DNA from: Marinomonas sp. CT5
GTDB lineage: Bacteria; Pseudomonadota; Gammaproteobacteria; Pseudomonadales; Marinomonadaceae
Direction of reading: 5' to 3'
Assembly: GCF_018336975.1 (NCBI RefSeq)
Contig: NZ_CP025572.1
Location: 1,016,560 to 1,080,559, forward strand
Length of the DNA: 64,000 nucleotides
Shown piece after piece: positions 44,466 through 53,598 of the stretch. The notes beneath the pieces are model-generated. The model did no database searches. It was not told the origin of the DNA and saw only the letters and a list, made by a program, of their open reading frames with translations. The translations under genes were made by a program, and so were the position numbers. How positions within the stretch are numbered: position 1 is the first letter of the stretch; the number at the start of each line of letters is the position of its first letter.

Positions 44466-46268
44466 TTGAAAAATTTACGTTTTACCTTGGGTGATCATCA
44501 ACTCAATGATATTAGTTTAAAAGATTTAGCTAGGCGCTCTAGATATGGCGGGATATTTTATTTATTAGCGTTTTGGGCCGCTGTCTTTACTTCTGGATCA
44601 GCCAGTGAATATCTAAGTACTATAGGGGCTTTTTCAGGGTGCTTTTTGTTTTTGCAAATTTACCGTTTGGTTTTATTTTTTCAACTCACTTCTGACAGCA
44701 ATATTAATATCGGTTCTTTCGCTTCTCGTTATGCTTTTATCTACAATTCATCAGCGGTTATGTGGGCAAGCAGCTCTGCGTGGCTTTTTTATGTAAACCC
44801 AACTATAGATTTGGCTGTAACAGTAAATGTTATGGCTGCCGCAGGCATTAGTATGGGGGGGATCACAGTATTAGCACCTTCTTATAAAATCATGCGTAGT
44901 TACTTCATGCTGATATGTTTTCCCTATGCTTTCTTCGCTGCTTTACTGTTAAACGAGCCTGGCAATTTGCTTATTGCCGCTTTAGTGGTTGGCTATGGTA
45001 TGTTCATTTTTATTACTGGAAAGCAGCAAAACAGTTTTTATTGGCAGGCACTCAATGATAATTTAAAACTTTCCCTTCAGGCTGAAGAGCTAGAAAAAGC
45101 AAAAATAGCCGCTGAACTTGCTGGGCAGGCGAAGGCGGATTTTTTGGCTGCGATGACTCATGAAATACGTACTCCTATGAATGGTGTGCTTGGCATGGCT
45201 CAATTACTATCAATGGGAGATCTCAACGAAAAACAGCAGCAGCAAGTGACCGTCATTAATAATGCTGGTCGAACTTTGATGCATATTATCAACAATATAC
45301 TCGATTATTCGAAAATTAATGCAGAGCAACTTGAGCTAGAAAAAATTCCATTTAGTTCGCGTAATATCGTCAATGAAGTGATGTTATTACTTTCCCCACA
45401 GTTTGAGAAAAAGCCAATCAAGCTCCGGTCTACAATCGGAGATATTCCTGAGTTAGTTCAAGGTGATCCTTTTAGAATTCATCAAATTCTTTATAACCTT
45501 GTTGGAAATGCTTTTAAGTTTACGGATGAAGGTGAAATATCTATTGACGTGTCTTGCACGGACGGTCAAGAAGAAAATACGGTGATTTTGTCTTTTTCTG
45601 TTAGAGACTCAGGCATTGGTATTTCGCCTGAAGACAGGCAGCAAATTTTTGAACAGTTTTATCAGGTTAGTCATTTTAACCCAAATATTCGAGGTACTGG
45701 GTTGGGGTTGAGTATTACTCAGCGTTTAGTCGAGCTTATGGGCGGAACTATTTCAGTTGAGAGTGAGGTTGGTGTAGGTAGCACTTTTACGGTTGCGCTT
45801 CCTTTTACACTTCCTCTTGATGAAGATTCATATGAGTCTGTTTTTCCTCCCGGCGAACAAAATGATTTAGATGTTAAAGCGTTGCATGTATTACTAGCTG
45901 AAGATAACAGAGTGAATCAAATGGTTTGTAAACAATTTTTAAACAAGCTTGGATGTTCTGTTGATTTGGCTGAAACTGGGACTATGGCTTTAGAAATGTT
46001 CAATCGTTCTAAGAATCGCTATGACGTAATTTTTATGGATTGTAATATGCCTGAAATGGATGGCTTTACAGCTGCGGCCGCTATTCGTGAAATTGAGCAT
46101 AGCGAACAGTTGATTCCAACACCTATCGTTGCATTAACAGCTCATGCAGAAGATAAAGTAAAACGACAATGTTTCGAATCTGGGATGAATTTATTTTTAA
46201 GCAAGCCTTTTTTATATGAAGATTTAGAGTCTATGGTTAATAAAGTTCGAATCAATAGATTAAGCTAA
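44466..46268 (+). CDS. Membrane hybrid sensor histidine kinase with receiver domain
   Basis: 600 residues from TTG 44466 (GAGAA 6 nt upstream); TTG 44454 is an alternative. Six membrane helices (residues about 30-190) form the only sensor, with no PAS or periplasmic domain. The phospho-acceptor motif AAMTHEIRTPMNGVLGM is near residue 232, then the ATPase N box (DPFRIHQILYNLVGNAFKFT), RDSGIGI and GTGLGLSI. A C-terminal receiver domain has DNRVN near its start and VIFMDCNMPEMDGF with the Asp near 524, then ALTAHA and SKPF. No partner regulator lies nearby, and its signal is unknown. Confidence 0.93.
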   Translation: MKNLRFTLGDHQLNDISLKDLARRSRYGGIFYLLAFWAAVFTSGSASEYLSTIGAFSGCFLFLQIYRLVLFFQLTSDSNINIGSFASRYAFIYNSSAVMWASSSAWLFYVNPTIDLAVTVNVMAAAGISMGGITVLAPSYKIMRSYFMLICFPYAFFAALLLNEPGNLLIAALVVGYGMFIFITGKQQNSFYWQALNDNLKLSLQAEELEKAKIAAELAGQAKADFLAAMTHEIRTPMNGVLGMAQLLSMGDLNEKQQQQVTVINNAGRTLMHIINNILDYSKINAEQLELEKIPFSSRNIVNEVMLLLSPQFEKKPIKLRSTIGDIPELVQGDPFRIHQILYNLVGNAFKFTDEGEISIDVSCTDGQEENTVILSFSVRDSGIGISPEDRQQIFEQFYQVSHFNPNIRGTGLGLSITQRLVELMGGTISVESEVGVGSTFTVALPFTLPLDEDSYESVFPPGEQNDLDVKALHVLLAEDNRVNQMVCKQFLNKLGCSVDLAETGTMALEMFNRSKNRYDVIFMDCNMPEMDGFTAAAAIREIEHSEQLIPTPIVALTAHAEDKVKRQCFESGMNLFLSKPFLYEDLESMVNKVRINRLS

Positions 46269-46495
46269 TCCTTCCGTTCAACCTATTCACCTCTATCAAT
46301 CCCACCAAAGTTGCGGACTCCGCACTAATTAAAAATACAAGCGTAATAAAAAATAAGAAAAACTTTCATTAATGATTCAGTCGTGAATGGCTAAAGCTTA
46401 TGGATTCATCAAATCGTCATAGCATGCCTTTATTCTTTAACTTTGGTTAAGAAGTATAAAAGCATGGTCGTGCTATCACATAAAAGGGCGAAAAA

Positions 46496-47908
46496 ATGAT
46501 AAGTAAGATTTGGTTGGTCGGTTTGGTTTCTGTTGGTGTTTTATCTGGGTGTGCAAATAACTCGGCTACGAGATCGCATTTTGTTGATAATTTTCCTACT
46601 CAAGGAAGCGAGCTACCTTATTCGGTGTTACGCGATGACTTGGTGGATGGTAAGACGAATATGCCTTTCGAAATCCGCAACGGGGGATTTGGCTCGGCAA
46701 TGACAGGAAATCCAAATCAAGCGAATCAATTTTACGCTTTGACTGACCGTGGACCAAATGCAAATTATACGGGTGAATATGGTAAAGGTAAGAGCTTTCC
46801 TGTGGCGTCTTACACTCCTCGTATTGGACTCTTTGAAGTAGCCGAAAATGGTTCTGTTTTTATGGTCAAAAGTATTTTGTTGAAACGACCTGAAGGGAGT
46901 TTGATTTCGGGTTTACCAAATACTTCAGCATTAGGAGGAACTGGTGAAACGCCATATCACGCTAATGGCAAGCCTGTTTTGATGAATGATAATAAACCTT
47001 ACGATAAAGAGTCTAATCCAATTAAGTTAGATAATTACGGATTAGATGGTGAAGGTCTGGTTGCCCTAAAAGATGGGACTTTTTGGGTGAGTGATGAGTA
47101 TGGACCACATATTGTCCACTTTGATAGTAATGGTGTTGAGATTGGCCGCATTAATGCCTTTAAAGAAGACAGTCGTGACACATTACATTTGCCTGCGGTA
47201 TTCCAGAACCGCCGCGCTAATCGTGGCATGGAGGGCTTAGCGGTTACGCCAGACGAGACGACTTTAGTGGGCATTATGCAATCAAGTATGAGAAATCCTG
47301 ATAAAGCGGCGCAAAAAGGTAATTTGACGCGTATTGTCACGGTGAATTTAAAGAATGGTCAAACCGAGCAGTATCTTTATCGTCAGGAAAAAGCGGAAAA
47401 CTCCAATTCTGAAATTGCGACACTAACATCGAATAAATTCTTAATCATAGAACGAGATGGTGGCTTTCTTCTCGGTGGTCCCAAGGGCGAAGCGAAGGCG
47501 AATGCGAATGTTCAAAAGCATATTTATCGTATTGATTTGATGACAGGAACGCCTCTTTCATCTGTCGTAGAGTCTGGCTCAATCAAGCGAGATTCCCATT
47601 ATGGTTTGATGATTGATGGGCTGACTTTGGAACAGTTTGTCAATAAAAATGGCTGGGCTGAATTGGCAAAGAAAGGTATAAAACCGGTAAATAAGTCATT
47701 GGTTGTTAATATGGTTAAGGCCGTATCTTATCCACATGACAAAATGGAAGGATTGTGGGTGATTGATAGAAATCATGTTGGGGTACTTAATGATGATGAT
47801 TTTGCTACTTGGTCCACCAAAGGAAAACTGCAGCAAAAATACCTTGATAATACTAGAGTAGATTCCAATCGCCTTTATATTATTAAGGCAGATTTAATGG
47901 GGAATTAG
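46496..47908 (+). CDS. Lipoprotein with esterase-like phytase domain
   Basis: 470 residues. A lipoprotein signal with lipobox VGVLSGCAN (lipidated Cys near residue 19). The body is of the phytase-like esterase family (PF13449): EIRNGGFGSAMTGNP, FYALTDRGPNANYTG, LDGEGLVALKDGTFWVSDEYGPHIVHFDSNG and MEGLAVTPDETTLVGIMQSSM form beta-propeller-like repeats with the metal-rich acidic DRGPN and SDEYGPH loops. It probably hydrolyses phosphate esters in the periplasm or on the outer membrane. No Pho box was identified upstream. A single gene with a terminator. Confidence 0.82.
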   Translation: MISKIWLVGLVSVGVLSGCANNSATRSHFVDNFPTQGSELPYSVLRDDLVDGKTNMPFEIRNGGFGSAMTGNPNQANQFYALTDRGPNANYTGEYGKGKSFPVASYTPRIGLFEVAENGSVFMVKSILLKRPEGSLISGLPNTSALGGTGETPYHANGKPVLMNDNKPYDKESNPIKLDNYGLDGEGLVALKDGTFWVSDEYGPHIVHFDSNGVEIGRINAFKEDSRDTLHLPAVFQNRRANRGMEGLAVTPDETTLVGIMQSSMRNPDKAAQKGNLTRIVTVNLKNGQTEQYLYRQEKAENSNSEIATLTSNKFLIIERDGGFLLGGPKGEAKANANVQKHIYRIDLMTGTPLSSVVESGSIKRDSHYGLMIDGLTLEQFVNKNGWAELAKKGIKPVNKSLVVNMVKAVSYPHDKMEGLWVIDRNHVGVLNDDDFATWSTKGKLQQKYLDNTRVDSNRLYIIKADLMGN

Positions 47909-47931
47909 TTACTGTTTTATTAAGGTAGACT

Positions 47932-47962
47932 AAAAAGGAATACTAAATAGTATTCCTTTTTT
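47932..47962. terminator. Terminator shared by the phytase-like and LysR genes
   Basis: AAAAAGGAATACTA/TAGTATTCCTTTTT with only AA between the arms, flanked by T and A runs. Confidence 0.88.
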
Positions 47963-47969
47963 ATGGTGT

Positions 47970-48890
47970 TTATTCTTGTATGGTTTGTATTTTAGAGTTG
48001 AACTTTAGAGCCTCATTAATAATAAAATCTGAAAACAGTTTTACATGGCTAGGTAGCGCTTTGTTTTTTAAACTAACTAAATAAATATCTCTTTCTAAAT
48101 CGATATCTTCAAAAGGCACAATGGCAATATTTTGGTGTCTAAATTGAAACAAGGTTAATCCACTTGTAATTCCAATGCCATAGTTTGCAGAAATAAGCCC
48201 CATCATGGTGGTCAATTGTTGTACTTCTAATGAGTATTTAATTGGCCTCCCATGGCTTTCAAAAAGTTTGTCTGTGTATTGGCGTATGCTGGTACGTTGA
48301 CTAAATCCAATAAACGGAAATTTATAAAGGTCGTCTAGTGTGACTTTCTTTTTTTGTGCCAGAGGATGATTTACATGGCATAAGAGATAAAATTTATCCG
48401 AGAACAGGTAGTGGGAAGAAAAGGTGTTGGTTGCGGGTTGGCTAGCGGTTAGAGCTAAATCGGATTGCCCATTAACAACTGATTTAAGGCATTGATTCCA
48501 TTGAGTGTCATTCAGTTTTATATGCGTCTGAGGGTGAGTCGTACTGTATTGAGCGAGGATTTCAGGTAGCCATTCTACGGCTAATGACGGCAAAACACTT
48601 AAGGTTAATGTGCCATTTTTTCCGGAGGCGCGGGCCGTTATTTCATTGATGGCCTCGTCGTAATCTAGTATGAGGCGTCGCGCTATCTCGATAAAATGAA
48701 TGCCATTTGCATTCAGTTCTACTTTGCGAGTATCTCTGTCGAAAAGGCGATAACCGATTTCATCTTCAAGGCTGGCAATGATGGTGCTAAAAGCGGGCTG
48801 AGAAAGGTTAAAGCGCTTAGCGGCTTGGGTAAAACTGTCATGTTCACTCAGCACTAAAAATGCCCGTAACTGCTTTATTGATAGGTTCAT
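47970..48890 (-). CDS. LysR regulator of the CitMHS-AtuA cluster
   Basis: 306 residues. A typical LysR layout with LRAFLVLSEHDSFTQAAKRFNLSQPAFSTIIASLEDEIGYRLFDR at the N-terminus and a periplasmic-binding-like effector domain after about residue 90 (GTLTLSVLPSLAVEWLPEIL ...). It is divergent from the CitMHS transporter gene with a 307-nt spacer, so it is very likely the activator of the carboxylate cluster (citMHS, DUF1446 and the AtuA-like gene). The inducer is unknown. Confidence 0.92.
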   Translation of the reverse strand: MNLSIKQLRAFLVLSEHDSFTQAAKRFNLSQPAFSTIIASLEDEIGYRLFDRDTRKVELNANGIHFIEIARRLILDYDEAINEITARASGKNGTLTLSVLPSLAVEWLPEILAQYSTTHPQTHIKLNDTQWNQCLKSVVNGQSDLALTASQPATNTFSSHYLFSDKFYLLCHVNHPLAQKKKVTLDDLYKFPFIGFSQRTSIRQYTDKLFESHGRPIKYSLEVQQLTTMMGLISANYGIGITSGLTLFQFRHQNIAIVPFEDIDLERDIYLVSLKNKALPSHVKLFSDFIINEALKFNSKIQTIQE

Positions 48891-49197
48891 TTTTCTTCTT
48901 TTTTGTGTTTTTAAATCGCGTTATTTAACGGTCATATCGCGCTGATATTAACCAGCTAGGCTTTCATCGTCAAATATAAGGTCTCTTACCCCCCAATCTA
49001 TTTATAAATATAATATGTTTATTTGTTTTATAAATAAATTATTTGATTCTTGTTATTTGAATGTCGAGTAAGTTTATTTGTTTTTTTGATTGGTCTTTAT
49101 TTATTGTTTAATGCTAAAAATAAACTCACGTTTTGTCCGCTATCAAATTCGAAAGCGGGAGCGTCGCTGCTAAATATAATAATAAAGGAGTTGATCA
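48891..49197. promoter_or_regulatory. 307-nt spacer between LysR and citMHS
   Basis: Very AT-rich and without a gene. Two similar A/T palindromes, ATTTATAAAT (49000-49009) and TTTTATAAAT (49026-49035), lie 26 bp apart and could be LysR sites. A short CGCT-x12-AGCG hairpin follows near 49139-49156. Confidence 0.35.
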
Positions 49198-50511
49198 ATG
49201 TTGGCATTTTGGGGTTTTTGCACCATAGCGGTGTTGTTGACGCTTATCATGACCAAGCGTATGTCGGTCGTTGTGGCCTTGGTTTTGGTTCCTATCGTGT
49301 TTGCTTTGTTGGCGGGCTTAAGTTCGGAGTTGGGTGGCTATATTCTAGCTGGACTGAAAAGCGTCGCACCCACTGGGATTATGCTGACTTTCGCTATCTT
49401 ATACTTTTCTGTGATGAATGATGCTGGAATGTTTGATCCCATGATTAAAGGGATCATTAAATTCGGTGGTCAAGATCCAACTAAGGTGGCGATTGGTACG
49501 GCATTAATCGCCATGCTCGCACATCTGGATGGTTCTGGTGCTTCGACCTTTTTGGTGTGCATTCCAGCCATGATACCGATTTATGATCGATTAGGTATGG
49601 ACCGAAAAGTGCTTGCCTGTATTGCGGCATTGGGTGCGGGTACGATGAATATACTGCCTTGGGGTGGGCCGACATTACGTGCCTCTTCTTCATTAGGTAT
49701 TGATATTTCAGAGCTGTTTAATCCAATCATTCCTGCGTTTGGAGCGGGAGTATTAACGGTTCTCGCTGTGGCTTTTTGGTTAGGTAAAAAAGAGAAAACA
49801 CGCATTGCAAATGCGGGCCCGTTAGGAGGAAGCTCTGCTTCATTTGTTGGAATTGATGATAATGAAGATGAAGAAAAAGCGAGTTTAAAACGCCCGAAGC
49901 TATTCTTGTTTAACTTAGCGCTCACAGTAGGAGCTTTGACGGCTCTCGTGACCAAAGCTGTTCCTTTACCGGCCGTATTTGTCATTGCTTTACCTATCGC
50001 TTTGTTGGTGAATTACCCAAATGTAAAGCTACAACAAGCTCGTATTAACGCTCATGGCCATGCGGCTATTTTGATGATCTCCATCATTTTTGCTGCTGGC
50101 GTTTTCACTGGGATTTTAAAAGGTTCTGGAATGATTAAAGCTTTAGCTACCTCTTTGGTCAGTATTGTTCCGGAAAGTCTAGGCGCGCACTTCCCACTTT
50201 TGACTGCGATTACTTCTATGCCAGCCAGTTTGATATTTGATCCTGACTCATACTATTTCGGTGTGTTGCCCGTGCTATCTCATGCGGCAGAAGCTCTAGG
50301 AGCGAGCGGTATCGAGGTTGCTCGTGGGGCATTACTTGGGCAAATGACAACCGGTTTTCCTGTTAGCCCTCTGACGGCATCGACTTTCCTATTGGTTGGT
50401 TTAGCTGGAGTAGATTTGGCGGATCATCAGAAGAAAACCATTCCATTGGCGTTCTTAGTGACTTTGGTGATGACGTTAGTTGCTGTGATTACAGGTGCAT
50501 TGAGCATTTAA
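49198..50511 (+). CDS. CitMHS family di/tricarboxylate transporter
   Basis: 437 residues with AAAGGAG upstream of the ATG. An inner-membrane ion-coupled carboxylate transporter of the CitMHS family (metal-citrate type), with about 12 hydrophobic segments. LDGSGASTFLVCIPAMIPIY, MNILPWGGPTLRASSSLG and FDPDSYYFGVLPVLSHAAEALG are conserved substrate-site blocks of the family. The substrate is most likely a tricarboxylic acid such as citrate, itaconate or aconitate. It heads a transcription unit with the DUF1446/AtuA genes, but a hairpin lies in the spacer. Confidence 0.9.
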   Translation: MLAFWGFCTIAVLLTLIMTKRMSVVVALVLVPIVFALLAGLSSELGGYILAGLKSVAPTGIMLTFAILYFSVMNDAGMFDPMIKGIIKFGGQDPTKVAIGTALIAMLAHLDGSGASTFLVCIPAMIPIYDRLGMDRKVLACIAALGAGTMNILPWGGPTLRASSSLGIDISELFNPIIPAFGAGVLTVLAVAFWLGKKEKTRIANAGPLGGSSASFVGIDDNEDEEKASLKRPKLFLFNLALTVGALTALVTKAVPLPAVFVIALPIALLVNYPNVKLQQARINAHGHAAILMISIIFAAGVFTGILKGSGMIKALATSLVSIVPESLGAHFPLLTAITSMPASLIFDPDSYYFGVLPVLSHAAEALGASGIEVARGALLGQMTTGFPVSPLTASTFLLVGLAGVDLADHQKKTIPLAFLVTLVMTLVAVITGALSI

Positions 50512-50515
50512 GCTG

Positions 50516-50553
50516 AAAGAGAGTAAGTTCCTCATTAGGGATTTGCTCTCTTT
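50516..50553 (+). terminator. Hairpin between citMHS and the DUF1446 gene
   Basis: AAAGAGAG (50516-50523) and CTCTCTTT (50546-50553) pair, with an inner CCT/AGG stem. No T run beyond the arm, so a partial terminator or processing site within the unit. Confidence 0.55.
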
Positions 50554-50606
50554 GTGGTGCGCTTATCCCGATGTTTTTCTAATACTTTATTGGATCTAAT
50601 AAGAGC

Positions 50607-51953
50607 ATGAATAAAATCAGAATAGGTTCTGGCGCAGGATACGCTGGAGATCGAATTGAACCAGCAGTTGAGCTGGCAAAAAAAGGTCAATTGGATTATT
50701 TGGTATTTGAATGTCTTGCAGAACGAACGATTGCGATCGGTCAGAAGCAAAAAAAACAAGACGCCACTAAAGGTTACAACGAGCTGTTAGAAGCGCGTAT
50801 GCAAGCTGTTTTACCAAGTTGTTATGAGAATAATATACGTATCGTGACTAATATGGGCGCGGCGAATCCCATTGCTGCGGGGCAATTGGTGATGCGCGTT
50901 GCGAAAGAGTTAGGTTTAGCATCTTTTAAAGTCGCCGTGGTTACTGGAGATGATGTATTAACTGAGTTGCAACAATTGGATCTTATGTTGAACGAAGCGG
51001 GTATCGCAGTTTCTCAAAGTGGTAAAGATATTTTATCGGCCAATGCTTATATGGGCATTGACGGCTTAGTTGAGGCACTAGAAACGGGGGCCAATATGGT
51101 GATTGCTGGTCGAGTGGCTGATCCTTCTTTATTTCTAGCCCCCATGGTTCATGAGTTTGGTTGGTCTCAAGAAGATTGGCACAAATTGGGTAAAGGTACT
51201 TGCATTGGCCATTTGCTGGAATGCGCAGGACAAATAACCGGTGGTTATTTTGCCGATCCAGGGATAAAGAATGTGAGTGAGCTAGCCCGACTTGGCTTTC
51301 CTTTAGCGGAAGTTGATGCATCAGGCGATGCTGTGATAACCAAGGTTGAAGGTTCCGGTGGCGTAGTGTGTGAGGCAACTTGTAAAGAGCAATTGCTCTA
51401 TGAAATTCATCGTCCAGATCAATATTTGACGCCCGATGTCGTGGCCGATTTTTCTCAAGTTTCTTTTCAGCAGCAAGGTGAAAACCGTGTTGCCGTAAAG
51501 GGAGCGAGTGGTTCTCCTAGAACTGAAACCTTAAAAGTGTCGGTTGGTTACAAGGATGGTTTTATTGGCGAAGGAGAGATTTCTTACGCTGGACCAAATG
51601 CGGTGGCCCGAGGTCAATTAGCGCTTGATATCGTAAAAGAGCGTTTTACCGTTTGCGGATTTGACCCGATAGAAGCCCGTTATGACTTGGTTGGGTTAAA
51701 CGCACTGCATGGTGCAACTCGATCGGCTCAGAGTGACCCCTACGAGGTGCGTGCTCGTGTGGCTGTGCGTTGCTCTACCTTGGAGGATGCTATCTTTGTG
51801 GGAAACGAAGTGGAGACCTTATATACCAATGGACCGGCAGGGGGCGGTGGCGTGGCTAAGTCTGCCAAAGCGGTTTTGGCTATGGATTCTTGCTTGATTC
51901 CCCGAGATCAAGTGCTTGCAAACATTACCGTCTTAGAGGAGGGAGAATCATGA
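50607..51953 (+). CDS. AtuA/DUF1446 family protein, large subunit
   Basis: 448 residues. The DUF1446 (AtuA) domain covers nearly all of it: RIGSGAGYAGDRIEPAVELA at the start, then DYLVFECLAERTIA, NMGAANPIAAGQLVMRVAKELG, VVTGDDVL, GANMVIAGRVADPSLFLAPM and HLLECAGQITGGYFADPG. The family is named after acyclic terpene use in Pseudomonas, with unknown chemistry. No terpene genes are near. Here it is coupled by ATGA to a small AtuA-like subunit and preceded by a carboxylate transporter, so a role in organic-acid breakdown is inferred. Elsewhere the two parts may be fused into one protein. Confidence 0.85.
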   Translation: MNKIRIGSGAGYAGDRIEPAVELAKKGQLDYLVFECLAERTIAIGQKQKKQDATKGYNELLEARMQAVLPSCYENNIRIVTNMGAANPIAAGQLVMRVAKELGLASFKVAVVTGDDVLTELQQLDLMLNEAGIAVSQSGKDILSANAYMGIDGLVEALETGANMVIAGRVADPSLFLAPMVHEFGWSQEDWHKLGKGTCIGHLLECAGQITGGYFADPGIKNVSELARLGFPLAEVDASGDAVITKVEGSGGVVCEATCKEQLLYEIHRPDQYLTPDVVADFSQVSFQQQGENRVAVKGASGSPRTETLKVSVGYKDGFIGEGEISYAGPNAVARGQLALDIVKERFTVCGFDPIEARYDLVGLNALHGATRSAQSDPYEVRARVAVRCSTLEDAIFVGNEVETLYTNGPAGGGGVAKSAKAVLAMDSCLIPRDQVLANITVLEEGES

Positions 51954-52249
51954 GGTTAAGGGAAATTGCTCATTCTCGCACCGGTGATAAAGGGAACATT
52001 TCTAACATCTCTTTGATTGCTTATGACATGAAGGATTATGACTTTATTAAAGAAGTCGTTACGGTAGAAAAGGTAAAAGAATGGTTTAGCGATATTGTCT
52101 TTGGAGAGGTTGTTCGCTATGAGTTACCAGCTATTGGAGCCTTGAATTTTGTGATGTATGAGGCATTAGGGGGTGGTGTGACTCGTTCTTTAGCGCTTGA
52201 TATACATGGTAAGAGTTTGAGTTCTGCCTTGTTGGATTTGGTTATTTAG
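51950..52249 (+). CDS. AtuA-like ferredoxin-fold protein, small subunit
   Basis: 99 residues starting MRLREIAHSRTGDKGNISN. ATG 51950 overlaps the stop of the DUF1446 gene (ATGA), which fixes the start; the frame open from 51890 is inside the upstream gene. The sequence AHSRTGDKGNISNISLIAY and ALNFVMYEALGGGVTRSL are the hallmarks of the small AtuA-like domain that forms the C-terminal part of fused AtuA proteins. Translational coupling suggests a fixed complex with the large subunit. Confidence 0.88.
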   Translation: MRLREIAHSRTGDKGNISNISLIAYDMKDYDFIKEVVTVEKVKEWFSDIVFGEVVRYELPAIGALNFVMYEALGGGVTRSLALDIHGKSLSSALLDLVI

Positions 52250-52261
52250 TTGATGTTTTCG

Positions 52262-52293
52262 CCTGCCACCAAGTTGGATGGCAGGTTTTTTTT
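52262..52293 (+). terminator. Terminator after the AtuA-like gene
   Basis: CCTGCCA and TGGCAGG with an 10-nt loop, then a run of eight T. Confidence 0.88.
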
Positions 52294-52450
52294 ATCCTCA
52301 TATTCTTCTTTTCTGCCCTCTCTTAAATTTTACCAGACTAAACGTAATATCCCATTAAAAACTGTATTAATCCCCAAAATTTAGTACATTAAAAACGGTT
52401 TGTATGTCTTCTATTCTCTTGATCGTGGACTTTGTCCTAAGACAGTTTGT

Positions 52451-52930
52451 ATGAATTTGGAATTATTATTTTCTATTGCGCCCTATCGTTGGGGATCCAT
52501 AATAACAGCCATTTTTTGTGGTGTTATTGTTGGTTTAGAACGTCAGTTGCGAGGGAAGCCCGTTGGGATTAGAACCTCGGCGCTGATCGTATTGGGCACT
52601 TATGTGTTTATTGCTTCTTCGATGTTTGTCGCTGCTGACACCACGGATCCTTCACGGATTATTGGGCAAGTCATAACAGGCATTGGCTTTCTAGGTGCGG
52701 GTGTCATGTTATCAAAAGATGGTGCTGTCATTGGGGTGACCTCAGCGGCAACGATATGGGCTCTTGCGGCGATTGGTGTTTGCATTGCCATTGTTGACTC
52801 CTATGTGGCGATAAAGTTGTCCATTATTGTTGTTGCTATACTGTACGGCGTTGATATTCTTGAAGAGTATTCGTCGGCTTTTACTCGTGGAGTGCATTCT
52901 AAATTCAGTCGTTGGCGTAAGAGAGACTAA
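52451..52930 (+). CDS. MgtC/SapB family membrane protein
   Basis: 159 residues from ATG 52451 (MNLELLFSIAPYRWGSI); the longer frame at 52400 starts from TTG. MgtC family features are present: FCGVIVGLERQLRGKPVGIRTSALIVLG at residues 20-47 with the conserved GLERQ-RGKPAGLRT motif, GIGFLGAGVML and GVTSAATIWALAAIGVCI. Four to five membrane helices. Without the MgtC C-terminal ACT-like domain it is a SapB-type short form. The family helps cells at low magnesium; direct transport is unproven. Confidence 0.88.
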   Translation: MNLELLFSIAPYRWGSIITAIFCGVIVGLERQLRGKPVGIRTSALIVLGTYVFIASSMFVAADTTDPSRIIGQVITGIGFLGAGVMLSKDGAVIGVTSAATIWALAAIGVCIAIVDSYVAIKLSIIVVAILYGVDILEEYSSAFTRGVHSKFSRWRKRD

Positions 52931-52931
52931 A

Positions 52932-53360
52932 ATGTTATCAGGTTACCGAGTCAGTAGTGATCGTCAAGAAATGGATTTAGAGGCCATTCATGCTTTTATT
53001 TCAAGTACCTATTGGGCAGAGGGTATCCCTAAAGAAACGCTAAAAAAAGCGTTAGATAACTCATTGTGTTTTGGTGTATTTACATCGGAAGGTAAGCAAG
53101 TTGGTTTCGCGAGGATGATAACGGATCACGCGACCTTTGCGTATTTGGCGGATGTGTTTATTACAGAAGCTCATCGAGGTAAAGGCTTGTCAAAATGGCT
53201 GATGCAGGAAGTTCATAATCATCCTTCATTACAAGGTTTACGACGAATATTGCTGGCCACCAGAGACGCTCATAACCTCTACCAACAATATGGCTATGCA
53301 CCTTTAAGCTCTCCGGCCACTTTCATGCAAAAATGGCAGCCAGACATTTATAAAAAATAG
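52932..53360 (+). CDS. GNAT family N-acetyltransferase
   Basis: 142 residues from ATG 52932, one nucleotide after the mgtC stop. GNAT motif: FAYLADVFITEAHRGKGLSKWLM is the acetyl-CoA loop (R-G-K-G), preceded by GVFTSEGKQVGFARMITDHA, and LLATRDAHNLYQQYGYAPL closes the fold. The DVFITEAHRGKGL pattern and TYWAEGI near the start match the subgroup acting on small metabolites (YitI-like); the substrate is not known. Probably co-transcribed with the MgtC gene. Confidence 0.88.
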   Translation: MLSGYRVSSDRQEMDLEAIHAFISSTYWAEGIPKETLKKALDNSLCFGVFTSEGKQVGFARMITDHATFAYLADVFITEAHRGKGLSKWLMQEVHNHPSLQGLRRILLATRDAHNLYQQYGYAPLSSPATFMQKWQPDIYKK

Positions 53361-53438
53361 TTGATTCCGCCACTGTCATTAATTTCGCCCTTTATCTACG
53401 GAAATAAAGTTTTGTTTTCACTTTATATCGAGAAGAGG

Positions 53439-53498
53439 TTTTGTCTTTTTTAGTGTTGATGGTTGCGCCTCTGTCTTAGATTATGAAAAAAGACAAAA
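53439..53498. repeat. 13-bp inverted repeat with 34-nt loop
   Basis: TTTTGTCTTTTTT (53439-53451) is perfectly complementary to AAAAAAGACAAAA (53486-53498). An inner AGAGG/CCTCT pair may extend the stem. It lies in the spacer before the DUF2057 gene; it may be a regulatory stem or chance in an AT-rich stretch. Confidence 0.4.
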
Positions 53499-53598
53499 TT
53501 CAGTAAGTGATCGCCTTGCACTGTGAACTGAGTAAATCAGACTGAACTATATGCTAGATTCATTGATTATATTGTGATGTGTTGGAAGGAGTTGTTTG

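Noticed and set aside
46269..46495. Pho box before the phytase-like gene
   Set aside because: CGTCATAG-like pieces exist but no two 7-bp CTGTCAT-type repeats at 11-bp spacing.
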